DNA of 64,000 nucleotides from Myroides profundi (GCF_000833025.1 NZ_CP010817.1:3720001-3784000), one strand, 5' to 3'. Shown: positions 36,962 to 46,045, numbered from the stretch's first letter. A program made the numbers and translations. The notes: generated by a model from the letters alone, not told the origin.

Positions 36962-37594
36962 ATGGTGGTCATAACCTACCCTACTCCTATAGAAAACGAG
37001 ACAAGTCTTATCAACAAAATGTTTGAGAAAGGCTTGCCTCTACTTCATGTTCGCAAACCGAATATGTCCTATGAAGAGCTAGTAAAATGGGTGAATAATA
37101 TCAATAATTACTACCATCAGTACTTAGTTATACACATACCAACAATAGTTATTAACAACAATGAACACGTTTTTAAACAATATAAAGCACTTATCAACAA
37201 GATAAACAGTACTTACACACACTTATCAACAAGCAATTGTTTATATGTTAATAACTATAGTGTAGAATTACCTAAGTTATCAACATCTGTTCACTGTATA
37301 AGTGAGGTTAATAAGTTATCAACAAACATAGACAGAACATTCATCAGTCCTATCTATCCTAGTATATCTAAGAGAGGGTATGTCTCCACTATTGATTGGA
37401 CAGAAGAATTAAAGCAAAGAACTAACAACAGAGTAACCTTAGTTGCTCTTGGAGGTATCACTCCTTTTCACATCGAATCCATTCATACAATGGGATTTGA
37501 TGATTATGCCTTATTAGGAACAATATGGGAAGCTAAGCAACCCTTAAAACAATTTGAATTATGTCAATATTACGACCAATTGCATTGGCAATAG
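36962..37594 (+). CDS. Divergent ThiE/TenI-family protein
   Basis: At 210 residues it has the TIM-barrel landmarks of ThiE/TenI: LPLLHVRKPN near residue 27, ISPIYPSISKRGY near 128 and VALGGITPFHI near 160. The middle (about residues 60-115) is poorly conserved. A standard ThiE is encoded at 38303, so this copy is probably the TenI-like paralogue, linked elsewhere to thiazole tautomerisation or salvage. Four TTATCAACA sequences cluster within it. The 3' end overlaps thiD by 34 bp. Confidence 0.75.
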   Translation: MVVITYPTPIENETSLINKMFEKGLPLLHVRKPNMSYEELVKWVNNINNYYHQYLVIHIPTIVINNNEHVFKQYKALINKINSTYTHLSTSNCLYVNNYSVELPKLSTSVHCISEVNKLSTNIDRTFISPIYPSISKRGYVSTIDWTEELKQRTNNRVTLVALGGITPFHIESIHTMGFDDYALLGTIWEAKQPLKQFELCQYYDQLHWQ

Positions 37595-38313
37595 CTGGCT
37601 TTGACCCTACTAGTGGTGCTGGGGTTATGGCAGACATCAAAACATTTGAACATCATCAAGTATACCCCATGGCGGTGCTATCTGCTAATACGATACAGAC
37701 AGAAGATAACTTTATCCATGTAAGATGGGAAGAAGAATATACTATCCGCCAATTATCTGTTATACTTGAGAACTACACTATAGTAGCTGTAAAAATAGGT
37801 ATTGTCAAAGATCTAGACACATTGAAGCTATATGTGGATACTATCAAAGGCTTGTCTCCAACGACCAAAGTTATTTGGGACCCTGTATTGCGTTCATCTA
37901 GTGGTTTTGACTTTCAGACTATTGAACTAATAGATTCTTTAACTACTGTATTACAACAGATAGATCTTATCACACCAAACTGCCTAGAGATACATCAATT
38001 AGTCACTACGAATGACGATGCTCTTCAAAAAGCACAGCGATTAAGTCAATACTGTGATGTACTGCTAAAAGGAGGACATAATCCTAATGCATTGGGCTTT
38101 GACTACTATGTGAGTAAAGAGGTGATACAAACTATACCTCCAACTCAGCTATCTGATTATCCTAAACACGGTTCTGGCTGTATATTATCCTCTTCGATAA
38201 CAGCTAATATTGCAAAAGGAGATCACACATTGACAGCTATTCAGAAGGCTAAAACTTATATAGAGACATTCTTCAATTCTAATCACACCTTACTCGGATA
38301 TCATGCTAAATAA
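37561..38313 (+). CDS. thiD: Hydroxymethylpyrimidine/phosphomethylpyrimidine kinase ThiD
   Basis: This 250-residue ribokinase-fold kinase has AIAGFDPTSGAGVMADIKTF at its N-terminus, VKIGIVKD, the WDPVLRSSSG motif and the anion-hole GSGC (HGSGCILSSSITAN). It phosphorylates HMP twice to HMP-PP for ThiE. It overlaps both neighbours (34 bp upstream and 11 bp downstream), so the operon is tightly packed. Confidence 0.93.
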   Translation: MSILRPIALAIAGFDPTSGAGVMADIKTFEHHQVYPMAVLSANTIQTEDNFIHVRWEEEYTIRQLSVILENYTIVAVKIGIVKDLDTLKLYVDTIKGLSPTTKVIWDPVLRSSSGFDFQTIELIDSLTTVLQQIDLITPNCLEIHQLVTTNDDALQKAQRLSQYCDVLLKGGHNPNALGFDYYVSKEVIQTIPPTQLSDYPKHGSGCILSSSITANIAKGDHTLTAIQKAKTYIETFFNSNHTLLGYHAK

Positions 38314-38923
38314 AATACAATACATCAGTCATGGAGATACTCCACAAGAACAATTATATCACATAGAAACTGTATTAGGAGCAGGACAACAGTGGATACA
38401 GTATCGCTTCAAGAATACGACGAATACTACCCTGTGGCAAACAGCAGAACAGGTCAAGAAGCTATGCGAACAATATCAAGCTACTCTGATCATTAATGAT
38501 CATGTAGACTTAGCTAAAGCCATAGAGGCTGATGGTGTTCACTTAGGACTTACTGACCTAAACATCACACAAGCCAAAACCTATTTACCTAACAAGATCA
38601 TAGGAGGTACAGCTAATACAATAGAAGATATCCAACTTAGACATGCAGAAGGTTGTGATTATATCGGTCTAGGCCCTTATCGATTTACCACTACTAAACA
38701 GAAGTTGAGTCCTATACTTGGTCTAGCAGGTTATCAACAGCTCTTAAAACAGATGCAGAAACTAAATATCAACATCCCCGTAGTAGCTATAGGAGGAATA
38801 CAACTAGAAGATGTAGAAGACTTAAAACAAGCAGGGCTACATGGCATAGCGATATCTGGTTTACTTCAAAACAGCACTGATAAAAAAACATTACTACAAC
38901 AACTAAACAATATACTCAAATGA
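38303..38923 (+). CDS. thiE: Thiamine phosphate synthase ThiE
   Basis: The 206-residue TIM barrel shows [10 protein letters not shown] for the substrate phosphate region, [32 protein letters not shown] and [11 protein letters not shown]. These are the canonical ThiE motifs. It joins HMP-PP to thiazole phosphate, making thiamine phosphate. It overlaps thiD and thiG. Confidence 0.94.
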   Translation: MLNKIQYISHGDTPQEQLYHIETVLGAGQQWIQYRFKNTTNTTLWQTAEQVKKLCEQYQATLIINDHVDLAKAIEADGVHLGLTDLNITQAKTYLPNKIIGGTANTIEDIQLRHAEGCDYIGLGPYRFTTTKQKLSPILGLAGYQQLLKQMQKLNINIPVVAIGGIQLEDVEDLKQAGLHGIAISGLLQNSTDKKTLLQQLNNILK

Positions 38924-39696
38924 ATACACAACCACTTACAATAGCGGATAAGACCTTTCAGTCACGCCTATTCTTAGGAACTGGTAAATATGGTTCTAAC
39001 GCAGATATGGAAATCGCTACATTAGCATCCGAAAGCGAGCTAGTTACAGTCGCTCTGAAGCGAATAGACACGACCACTGACACCAATGCTATACTCACTC
39101 ATCTACAGTACCCACATATCCACCTTCTACCTAATACATCAGGAGCAAGAAATGCTAAAGAAGCAATCTTCGCAGCACAACTAGCTAGAGAAGCACTAGA
39201 GACCAACTGGCTTAAACTAGAAATACACCCAGACCCTAAATACCTACTTCCCGACCCTATCGAAACCCTAAAAGCTACAGAAGAACTAGCCAAACTAGGT
39301 TTTATTGTCTTGCCTTACATACACGCAGACCCTGTATCGTGCAAACGACTAGAAGAAGTAGGTACAGCAGCAGTCATGCCTTTAGGAGCACCTATAGGTA
39401 CCAATAAAGGGTTGAAAACAATGGACTTCTTAGAAATTATCATTGAGAATAGTAAAGTTCCTGTTATTGTAGACGCTGGTATCGGAGCGCCTTCGGACGC
39501 AGCTAAGGCTATGGAGATAGGCGCTGATGCTGTACTTGTCAATACTGCCATAGCAGTAGCTGGTAACCCTGAACAAATGGCTACTGCCTTTAAACTCGCT
39601 GTCAGAGCTGGTCGCCTAGCGTATGAGGCTAAGCTAGCTACTGTAGTAAATCACGCTCAAGCTTCTAGTCCACTAACTGCATTTCTAACAGAATAA
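38920..39696 (+). CDS. thiG: Thiazole synthase ThiG
   Basis: This 258-residue protein has the Schiff-base lysine region [10 protein letters not shown], plus [33 protein letters not shown] and [13 protein letters not shown]. It forms thiazole phosphate from DXP, ThiS thiocarboxylate and the glycine imine supplied by ThiH. Its ATG overlaps the thiE stop (ATGA). Confidence 0.96.
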   Translation: MNTQPLTIADKTFQSRLFLGTGKYGSNADMEIATLASESELVTVALKRIDTTTDTNAILTHLQYPHIHLLPNTSGARNAKEAIFAAQLAREALETNWLKLEIHPDPKYLLPDPIETLKATEELAKLGFIVLPYIHADPVSCKRLEEVGTAAVMPLGAPIGTNKGLKTMDFLEIIIENSKVPVIVDAGIGAPSDAAKAMEIGADAVLVNTAIAVAGNPEQMATAFKLAVRAGRLAYEAKLATVVNHAQASSPLTAFLTE

Positions 39697-39699
39697 ACT

Positions 39700-40809
39700 A
39701 TGTCCTTTATACAAACTTATGAACAATACGACTGGGAAGAGATTAAGAAAACAATCTATGAGACAACCTCTACACAAGTAAAACAGAGCTTAGCTAAGAA
39801 TAAGAAGACCCTCAAAGACTTTATCCATCTTATCTCTCCTGCTGCTACACCCTATCTAGAAGAGATGGCTCAGCAGAGTCAACAGCTTACTCAGAAAAGA
39901 TTTGGCAAGACGATATCACTATATGCTCCGATGTATCTGAGTAACGAGTGTAATAATATCTGTACGTATTGTGGCTTCAGCTTAGATAACAACATTCGTA
40001 GAAAGACTCTCTCTCCACAAGAAATAGAACAAGAAGTCAAAGTAGTTAAAGCGCAAGGGTATGATCATATTCTACTCGTAACAGGAGAAGCTAATCACGT
40101 AGTCAATATCAATTACTTCAAACAGAGTATAGAACAGATACAGCAGTCTTTTTCTACCATCTCTATAGAGGTACAACCCCTAAAACAAGATGAGTACGAA
40201 CAGCTAGCTGATCTAGGTGTATATGCTGTACTAGTATATCAAGAGACCTACCATAAAGAGGTATATAAACAATACCACCCAAAAGGGAAGAAATCTAACT
40301 TTGAATATAGATTAGATACTCCTGATAGAATAGGGAGAGCAGGCATACATAAGATAGGGCTAGGCGTTCTCCTAGGTCTAGAAGACTGGCGAGTAGATAG
40401 CTTCTTTAATGCGTTACATATCGACTATCTACAAAAGACTTATTGGCAAACGAAGTACTCTGTATCCTTCCCTAGACTAAGACCTGCAGAAGGCGTTATA
40501 GAACCTAACTTCATCATGGAAGATAGAGACCTCATACAGCTCTTATGTGCATACAGAATATGGAATGAAGACCTAGAGATATCTATCTCTACCCGTGAGA
40601 GTGAGATACTGAGAAACAATGTATTTAAACTAGGGGCTACTACCATGAGTGCTGGTTCAAAAACGAATCCAGGAGGATATAGTGTGGCAGAAGACTCATT
40701 AGAACAATTTGAGATCTGTGATACTAGAAGTACATCAGAGATATATCACCTGATAAAAGAAGCAGGATATGATCCTATATGGAAAGACTGGGATAAAGCC
40801 TATCAATAA
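39700..40809 (+). CDS. thiH: 2-iminoacetate synthase ThiH (radical SAM)
   Basis: The radical SAM motif CNNICTYC (C-x3-C-x2-C, about residues 84-91) follows LYAPMYLSNE. The rest of the sequence, including LVTGEANH and the GLEDWRVDSF region, matches ThiH. It cleaves tyrosine to dehydroglycine for ThiG. Presence of ThiH rather than ThiO fits an organism able to live with little oxygen. Confidence 0.95.
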   Translation: MSFIQTYEQYDWEEIKKTIYETTSTQVKQSLAKNKKTLKDFIHLISPAATPYLEEMAQQSQQLTQKRFGKTISLYAPMYLSNECNNICTYCGFSLDNNIRRKTLSPQEIEQEVKVVKAQGYDHILLVTGEANHVVNINYFKQSIEQIQQSFSTISIEVQPLKQDEYEQLADLGVYAVLVYQETYHKEVYKQYHPKGKKSNFEYRLDTPDRIGRAGIHKIGLGVLLGLEDWRVDSFFNALHIDYLQKTYWQTKYSVSFPRLRPAEGVIEPNFIMEDRDLIQLLCAYRIWNEDLEISISTRESEILRNNVFKLGATTMSAGSKTNPGGYSVAEDSLEQFEICDTRSTSEIYHLIKEAGYDPIWKDWDKAYQ

Positions 40810-40824
40810 CAAAACAATTGTAGT

Positions 40825-41547
40825 ATGGATACAACAGATTTCTTACGATATAACAGACAGATGAATCTACCTGAAGTAGGTATAGAAGGTCAGATGAAGA
40901 TAAAACAAGCTAAGGTATTAGTAATAGGTGCTGGAGGGTTAGGTTCTCCAGTGCTAACTTACCTTGCTAGTTGTGGTGTAGGTACACTAGGGGTAATAGA
41001 CTTTGATACTATAGAACATCACAACCTTCACAGACAAATACTATTTACGGAAGCTGACATCAACAAAAACAAAACTAGTATAGCCAAACAACGCATCGAA
41101 CAAATAAACCCACATATCCACTTTACAATATACGATGAACAGTTAACCTCTGATAATGCAGTATCTATTCTGGGTTCATTCGATATTATCGTAGATGGTA
41201 GTGATAATTTTAGCACACGCTATCTAGTGAATGACACATGTGTAACCTTAGACAAGACACTAGTCTACGGAACTATTATGGGATTTGAAGGTCAGGTGAG
41301 TGTGTTTAATCATCATAACAATGCCAACCTCCGTGATCTCTTCCCTGAACCACCTGCTCCAGAAGATGTTCCTAACTGTAGTCTTAATGGGGTACTTGGT
41401 ACATTCCCTGGTATAATAGGGACTATCATGGCTCATGAGACACTGAAAGTTATCTTAGACCTTCCCTCACTTTCTGGTCAACTTCTTATCCTAAACACAT
41501 TGACCTGGGAAATAAACAAACTGAAGTATGGTAGCGTTACCTATTAG
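40825..41547 (+). CDS. thiF: ThiF/MoeB-type adenylyltransferase
   Basis: The 240-residue E1-like protein has the nucleotide-binding GAGGLGSPVLTYLASCGVG (about residues 33-51), DFDTIEHHNLHRQ with the key Arg, and DGSDNFSTRYLVND. It should adenylate the ThiS C-terminus. The zinc-binding Cys pairs seen in many ThiF/MoeB proteins are absent; a single Cys remains in NCSLNGVLG. The 3' end overlaps the opposing aat gene by 11 bp. It closes the operon. Confidence 0.88.
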   Translation: MDTTDFLRYNRQMNLPEVGIEGQMKIKQAKVLVIGAGGLGSPVLTYLASCGVGTLGVIDFDTIEHHNLHRQILFTEADINKNKTSIAKQRIEQINPHIHFTIYDEQLTSDNAVSILGSFDIIVDGSDNFSTRYLVNDTCVTLDKTLVYGTIMGFEGQVSVFNHHNNANLRDLFPEPPAPEDVPNCSLNGVLGTFPGIIGTIMAHETLKVILDLPSLSGQLLILNTLTWEINKLKYGSVTY

Positions 41548-42187
41548 GTAAATATTCTAGAAATACCTCTCTAGGTATCTCATAAGCACCTAAAGAACTT
41601 AGATGATCATTATATACTTGACAGTCTAGTAGCTTATATTTTTTATCTCTTAGATATTCACATAAGTAGATAAAAGCTACTTTACTAGCATTTGGTACGA
41701 AGGAGAACATACTCTCTCCACAGAACACAGGTTTCATATCTACACCATAGAGACCACCTACCAGTTCTCCATCTTGCCAAACCTCTACAGATTTAGCGAT
41801 GCCTAAGTCATGTAGATTGCAGTATGCCTTGATCATATCATCTGTAATCCAAGTACCTAACTGCCCATCGCGCTTAGCGTTCTGACAATTATTAATTACA
41901 TCTGCAAAACAAGTATTAAAAGTAACTGTAAATATATTTTTCTTTAAGATACTACGCATACTCTTAGAGATATATACCTCTTCAGGCTCTAGCACCATAC
42001 GCATACTAGGAGACCACCATGTAATAGGCTCTCCATCTTCAAACCAAGGGAATATACCTGACTTATACGCTAATATCAATCTATTAGCTGATAAATCACC
42101 TCCTATGGCTAAAATTCCAGATTCATGCGTATTATCTACTGCTGGAAAGTATAAGTAATCACTGTCTAAGACTGTTATCATAAGCAT
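41537..42187 (-). CDS. aat: Leucyl/phenylalanyl-tRNA-protein transferase
   Basis: The protein (216 residues) has the family signature YFPAVDN, GILAIGGDLSANRLILAY, GIFPWFEDGEPITWWSP and MFSFVPNASKVAF. Aat adds Leu or Phe to N-terminal Arg or Lys of proteins, marking them for ClpAP/ClpS. The start could be 42187 or the Met at 42181. The first ATG directly abuts the T-run of the preceding terminator, so normal transcription must read through it or start within the leader region. Confidence 0.92.
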   Translation of the reverse strand: MLMITVLDSDYLYFPAVDNTHESGILAIGGDLSANRLILAYKSGIFPWFEDGEPITWWSPSMRMVLEPEEVYISKSMRSILKKNIFTVTFNTCFADVINNCQNAKRDGQLGTWITDDMIKAYCNLHDLGIAKSVEVWQDGELVGGLYGVDMKPVFCGESMFSFVPNASKVAFIYLCEYLRDKKYKLLDCQVYNDHLSSLGAYEIPREVFLEYLPNR

Positions 42188-42217
42188 AAAAAAGTCCCTA
42201 AGAATAATCTTAGGGAC
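42188..42217 (-). terminator. Terminator of the DUF3127 gene, touching the aat start
   Basis: GTCCCTAAGA/TCTTAGGGAC is a perfect 10-bp stem with loop ATAA, followed on the minus strand by six T and then at once the aat ATG at 42187. Confidence 0.88.
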
Positions 42218-42235
42218 ATCTTAAAAGAATATTTT

Positions 42236-42895
42236 TTAGAATGGTAAATCATCGTGATCTTCCTCCATATAGCTTGAAGCAGGAGGAAACTGTTGTCCCA
42301 TATTACTTTGTCCTTGGTTAAAACCTTGTTGGTTTTGGTTTTGATTGAACCCTCCCATTTGTTGAGATTGAGTATTCTGAGCAAAACCTTGTTGTTGATT
42401 TTGGTTAAATCCTCCTTGTTGTCCTTGGTTATTTTGAGCAAAACCACCTTGTTGCCCTTGATTAAACCCACCTTGTTGTTGAGCTTGATTGTTCTGAGCG
42501 AAACCTTGTTGTTGGTTAGATTGTTGTTGCATACCAGCATTTCCGTATTGAGACTGCATATTATCTTGTTGTCCCATATATGGTTGTTGGTTTTGTCCCA
42601 TATTACCACCTTGTTGAGCTGGCATCATGTGCTCTATTCTCCACCCTTGGATTGTATTAAAGTATCTGATTTCTCCTTGTGGACTTTGCCACTCTCTACC
42701 TCTCAAATTAATAGATACACGTACTTGCTCACCTACTTGATAAGAGTCTAATAAACTTACTTTATCTTGTGTAAACTCAATCATAATGTGCTGAGGATAT
42801 TGCTCTTCAGTAGTCACTACTACTTCTCTCTTTCTGAATGATGAACTGATATCTTGTGTATGTCCAATTAATTTGATTCTTCCTGTAACTTCCAT
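42236..42895 (-). CDS. DUF3127 protein with Gln/Gly/Asn-rich linker and SSB-like C-terminal tip
   Basis: Residues 1 to about 90 form the DUF3127 domain, a small beta-barrel-like unit (MEVTGRIKLIGHTQDISSSF, VRVSINLRGREW). A low-complexity linker follows, with repeated QQGGFNQ and QGFAQN units to about residue 200. The last residues are YMEEDHDDLPF, closely resembling the acidic SSB tip (DDDIPF) that recruits repair and replication proteins. The overall plan therefore mirrors SSB: OB-like domain, disordered linker, acidic tip. DNA binding is not proven. Confidence 0.85.
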   Translation of the reverse strand: MEVTGRIKLIGHTQDISSSFRKREVVVTTEEQYPQHIMIEFTQDKVSLLDSYQVGEQVRVSINLRGREWQSPQGEIRYFNTIQGWRIEHMMPAQQGGNMGQNQQPYMGQQDNMQSQYGNAGMQQQSNQQQGFAQNNQAQQQGGFNQGQQGGFAQNNQGQQGGFNQNQQQGFAQNTQSQQMGGFNQNQNQQGFNQGQSNMGQQFPPASSYMEEDHDDLPF

Positions 42896-42920
42896 TTTAA
42901 TCTCTTTTTTTAATTACAAT

Positions 42921-43793
42921 CTATTTGGCTAAAATTGTTTTCCAAGCCAAAGGTACATTATTTTCTTCTAAATATTTTTTTGCTAATTTAAATTTATTGA
43001 TTTGATTCTTAGCAACCAAAATTTCTTTTAACTCTTCATTTGCATTCACAAAAGAAGCAACCTCCTCTTCAGTAGGCAGCTGCTCTACATTACCTAATAT
43101 TCCAAGGTCATTACCAGAAAATACTCCACTCTCCACTACTCCTTCTGGTAGTGCATCTACTCCTAGGCCTAGTGTAGTCAATGGTTTTTCTACTTCGAAT
43201 ATACCATCATTCGCACGAGTATACCAGTTCGCTCCCATACGTGCTACTAGATCTATCTTATGCTGATCTATCTGTCCGTTCTCATCTAATATATCCTCAT
43301 TGACATGTATTTTTACCACCTCACAGATCACTAGATTACCAGCACCTCCATCATTACCCAGTCCGATTACCTCCTGTACAACACATTCATACTGCACTGG
43401 ACTTTCTTTAACTCTGAATGGTTTCACGATATCAGATGGCACCATAGTCAATCCTGATTTGACAAACTCATTCACCCCATCCTTATACTCTGTACTAGAT
43501 AGAGAAGTCTGCTGTACCATATCATAAGTCACCACATTAATCACTACTTGTAGATTAGCTTGTACATTAAATAGGGTATGCTTATTCGTATTATCTCTAA
43601 CACGTCTAGACGGAGAGAATACCAATATAGGCGGGTTAGTACTCACCATATTAAAGAAGCTAAACGGAGACAGATTAGGTCTACCATCAGCATCTACGGT
43701 ACTTGCTAGTGCTATAGGACGAGGTCCGATAGACGTTTGCATTAATCTCTGTAATTCTACTACAGATATATCTTTAGGTTCTATAGATTTCAT
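42921..43793 (-). CDS. Flavin reductase-like FMN-binding protein
   Basis: The N-terminal split-barrel has the flavin-reductase-like features IGPRPIALASTVDADGRPNLSPFSFF and FSPSRRVRDNTNKHT (residues about 20-90), followed by QYECVVQEVIGLGND. The C-terminal 90 residues are an extra domain common to this Bacteroidota subfamily. It likely reduces or carries FMN, but the partner is unknown. It is upstream of the DUF3127 gene on the same strand with 25 bp between them. Confidence 0.82.
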   Translation of the reverse strand: MKSIEPKDISVVELQRLMQTSIGPRPIALASTVDADGRPNLSPFSFFNMVSTNPPILVFSPSRRVRDNTNKHTLFNVQANLQVVINVVTYDMVQQTSLSSTEYKDGVNEFVKSGLTMVPSDIVKPFRVKESPVQYECVVQEVIGLGNDGGAGNLVICEVVKIHVNEDILDENGQIDQHKIDLVARMGANWYTRANDGIFEVEKPLTTLGLGVDALPEGVVESGVFSGNDLGILGNVEQLPTEEEVASFVNANEELKEILVAKNQINKFKLAKKYLEENNVPLAWKTILAK

Positions 43794-43926
43794 ATATATA
43801 TTTAGTTGACGAAAAGTAAAGTTACAAAAGCTTTTAGGAACGATAAAATTTTTAATACTTCATTAAACTAAATTCAATTCATTTATTTTAATTACTTTTA
43901 AATGTTCATAAAACCCATATCAGAAC

Positions 43927-45081
43927 TTGAGAAGTAAAAAAGAAATATTTCGTTGGTCAGTAATTACTGCAGCCTTAATCACCTTATTAGTCATCCTTTG
44001 GAACACGTATTCCTTTTTTCAAACCTATAAGACAGAGGAGAGAACCAAGATGAAAATCTGGGCAGAAGCGCTGAATACACTTGATATAGCCACTTCTATA
44101 GAAGCTGACGTTTCTCTACCTTTTCTGATCATTATGGAGAATAAGACTATCCCTATCATCCAGACAGATGAGCATGATAAAATCATCTCTCTAAATAATA
44201 TAGATGAACAAATAGTCAATACGCCTGAGAAAAAACAAGCCCTATTGCGCAAACTGAAGTTTCAGAACCCACCTATTATCCTAAAGGTAGGTAAACAAAC
44301 TCAGTATGTCTATTATGGTAACTCTTCCTTACTGACCAAGCTAAAGTACTATCCTGTAACACTAGTACTGATATTCTTATTCTTCACAGTACTGTTATTC
44401 TACTTCTATAGAAGTAATAAAATCGCTACTCAGAACAAGCTATGGACAGGAATGGCGAAAGAAACAGCCCATCAGATAGGTACACCTCTATCCTCACTAC
44501 TAGGATGGGTAGAGATCATGAGATTAGATAATATAAGTCCTGAGATCACTGAAGAGATAGAAAAAGATGTCAAAAAACTTCAGATAATAGCGGATCGTTT
44601 TTCTAAGATCGGGTCTATACCGAAGTTAACGAATGTAGATATCGTATCAGAAACGAGAAAGTCATTTGATTACTTCTCCCTGAGAAACTCTAAGCAGATT
44701 ATCTTCACACTAGACTGTCCTGACTACGAAATTAATATTCCTCTAAACAAGGAATTACACAGCTGGACCATAGAGAACCTAATCAAAAATGCTATCGATG
44801 CCATGAAAGGAAAAGGGAAACTAGCTATCCTGATCCAAGATACTGAGAAGACTGTCAATATTTATGTAACAGATACAGGAAGTGGGATACCAAAGAAGAT
44901 GTTTAATAAAATCTTCGAGCCGGGATACACGACTAAGAAACGTGGATGGGGGCTAGGACTATCTCTAACAAAGAGAATTGTAGAAGAATTCCAAAATGGA
45001 AAGATTAAAGTAACGCAATCAGAAATAGGTAAAGGAACTACATTCTGTATCACATATCACAAAAAAAAGGCTGACCTATAA
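43927..45081 (+). CDS. Orphan sensor histidine kinase (TTG start)
   Basis: The reading begins at a TTG codon, giving MRSKKEIFRWSVI and a membrane helix (about residues 12-31), a periplasmic loop of about 100 residues, a second helix (about 138-160), then a HisKA domain with the phosphoaccepting His in AHQIGTPLSSLL (about 182) and an HATPase domain (ENLIKNAIDAM, DTGSGIP, GWGLGLSL). Length 384 is right for the class. No response regulator is adjacent. An ATG only occurs later, beyond the first helix. Confidence 0.88.
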   Translation: MRSKKEIFRWSVITAALITLLVILWNTYSFFQTYKTEERTKMKIWAEALNTLDIATSIEADVSLPFLIIMENKTIPIIQTDEHDKIISLNNIDEQIVNTPEKKQALLRKLKFQNPPIILKVGKQTQYVYYGNSSLLTKLKYYPVTLVLIFLFFTVLLFYFYRSNKIATQNKLWTGMAKETAHQIGTPLSSLLGWVEIMRLDNISPEITEEIEKDVKKLQIIADRFSKIGSIPKLTNVDIVSETRKSFDYFSLRNSKQIIFTLDCPDYEINIPLNKELHSWTIENLIKNAIDAMKGKGKLAILIQDTEKTVNIYVTDTGSGIPKKMFNKIFEPGYTTKKRGWGLGLSLTKRIVEEFQNGKIKVTQSEIGKGTTFCITYHKKKADL

Positions 45082-45095
45082 TCTAGACAGCCTTT
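45061..45095 (-). terminator. Terminator serving the HIT gene
   Basis: AAAGGCTG/CAGCCTTT form a stem; on the minus strand it runs into eight T. It overlaps the end of the histidine kinase gene. Confidence 0.78.
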
Positions 45096-45115
45096 GTTAC
45101 ATTATCCATACAGTC

Positions 45116-45505
45116 TTATAAATGACTGTTAATAGCTTTAGCTACACTCTCAAACTCTTCTGGAGTTAGCTTTTCTTTCTTAATGAAACGCATATCATCC
45201 ATTTCTTGAAGAGGGATTAAATGCACATGTACGTGAGGTACTTCTAACCCTACTACTGCCATCCCTACTCTCTTACACGGTACAGCTAACTCTAAAGCCT
45301 TAGCCACCTTACGAGAGAACCTCATCAATTCCATATAATGATCCTCTTCCATATCAAAAATCTTATTGATTTCCTTTTTTGGAATACATAGCGTATGTCC
45401 CTTCGCATTCGGATTAATATCTAAGAACGCAAGGAAATTATCATCCTCTGCTACCTTATAGGCAGGGATCTCTCCAGTAATGATTTTAGTGAAAATAGAA
45501 CTCAT
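45116..45505 (-). CDS. HIT family protein (HinT-like)
   Basis: This 129-residue protein has the histidine triad HVHVHLIPL near residue 96, FLDINPNAKGHTLCIPKKE and the family start SIFTKIITGEIP. HIT proteins hydrolyse nucleoside phosphoramidates and related bonds. It follows greA by 16 bp and shares its transcript. Confidence 0.93.
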   Translation of the reverse strand: MSSIFTKIITGEIPAYKVAEDDNFLAFLDINPNAKGHTLCIPKKEINKIFDMEEDHYMELMRFSRKVAKALELAVPCKRVGMAVVGLEVPHVHVHLIPLQEMDDMRFIKKEKLTPEEFESVAKAINSHL

Positions 45506-45521
45506 ACTATATTTTTTAAAA

Positions 45522-45998
45522 TTAGTCTCTAGTGATTTCTAGAATCTCGAACTTCATGATTCCATTAGGAACTTGGATTTCCGCTACATCTCCAACAGAT
45601 TTGCCTAGAAGTCCTCTTCCGATAGGTGAAGTTACTGAAATTTTTGCAGCTTTTAGGTCTGCTTCACTTTCAGCTACTAATGTATAGGTAATCTCCATTC
45701 CATTAGCTTGATTCTTTATTTTCACTTTAGATAATACTAAAGCTTTAGACATATCTAACTGAGATTCGTCTATCAACCTAGCATTAGCTACTACTTCCTC
45801 TACTTTTGCTATTTTTAGTTCTAATAAACCTTGTGCTTCCTTAGCGGCATCATACTCTGCATTCTCAGATAAGTCTCCCTTATCTCTCGCATCTGCAATA
45901 GCTTGAGATGCCTTTGGACGCTCCACACTCTTCAACTGCTCTAACTCGTCTTTTAGTTTTTTAAGACCCTCCGCAGTATAATACGAAATCTTACTCAT
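45522..45998 (-). CDS. greA: Transcription elongation factor GreA
   Basis: The Met at 45998 (MSKISYYTAEGLKKL) is chosen over the ATG at 46007 because the family begins there. The protein has the coiled-coil hairpin (about residues 10-75, with DARDKGDLSENAEYDAAKE at the tip) whose acidic residues reach the polymerase active centre, and the C-terminal FKBP-like domain (VTSPIGRGLLGKSVGD). It restarts backtracked polymerase. The leader contains a terminator-like hairpin. Confidence 0.95.
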   Translation of the reverse strand: MSKISYYTAEGLKKLKDELEQLKSVERPKASQAIADARDKGDLSENAEYDAAKEAQGLLELKIAKVEEVVANARLIDESQLDMSKALVLSKVKIKNQANGMEITYTLVAESEADLKAAKISVTSPIGRGLLGKSVGDVAEIQVPNGIMKFEILEITRD

Positions 45999-46025
45999 AA
46001 TTAACACGTTTATATAAATAGAAAA

Positions 46026-46045
46026 AATCCCATAAAAACGGGATT
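46026..46045 (-). terminator. Terminator-like hairpin in the greA leader
   Basis: AATCCC/GGGATT pair across an 8-nt loop and are followed on the minus strand by TTTTTTC, about 20 nt before the ATG. No other minus-strand gene lies upstream, so it can only act on greA transcription. Confidence 0.75.

Noticed and set aside
37191-37324. Possible chromosomal replication origin at the TTATCAACA cluster
   Set aside because: The sites each differ from the DnaA box by one base, lie within a coding sequence, and no dnaA, dnaN or AT-rich unwinding region is adjacent. I keep only the clustering as an observation.
42178-42895. Overlapping long ORFs on both strands across the DUF3127 gene (plus-strand 42293-42751, minus-strand 42178-42609)
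   Set aside because: They are frame shadows of the Gln/Gly/Asn-rich repeat; only the 42236-42895 frame has a recognised domain and a sensible start and end.
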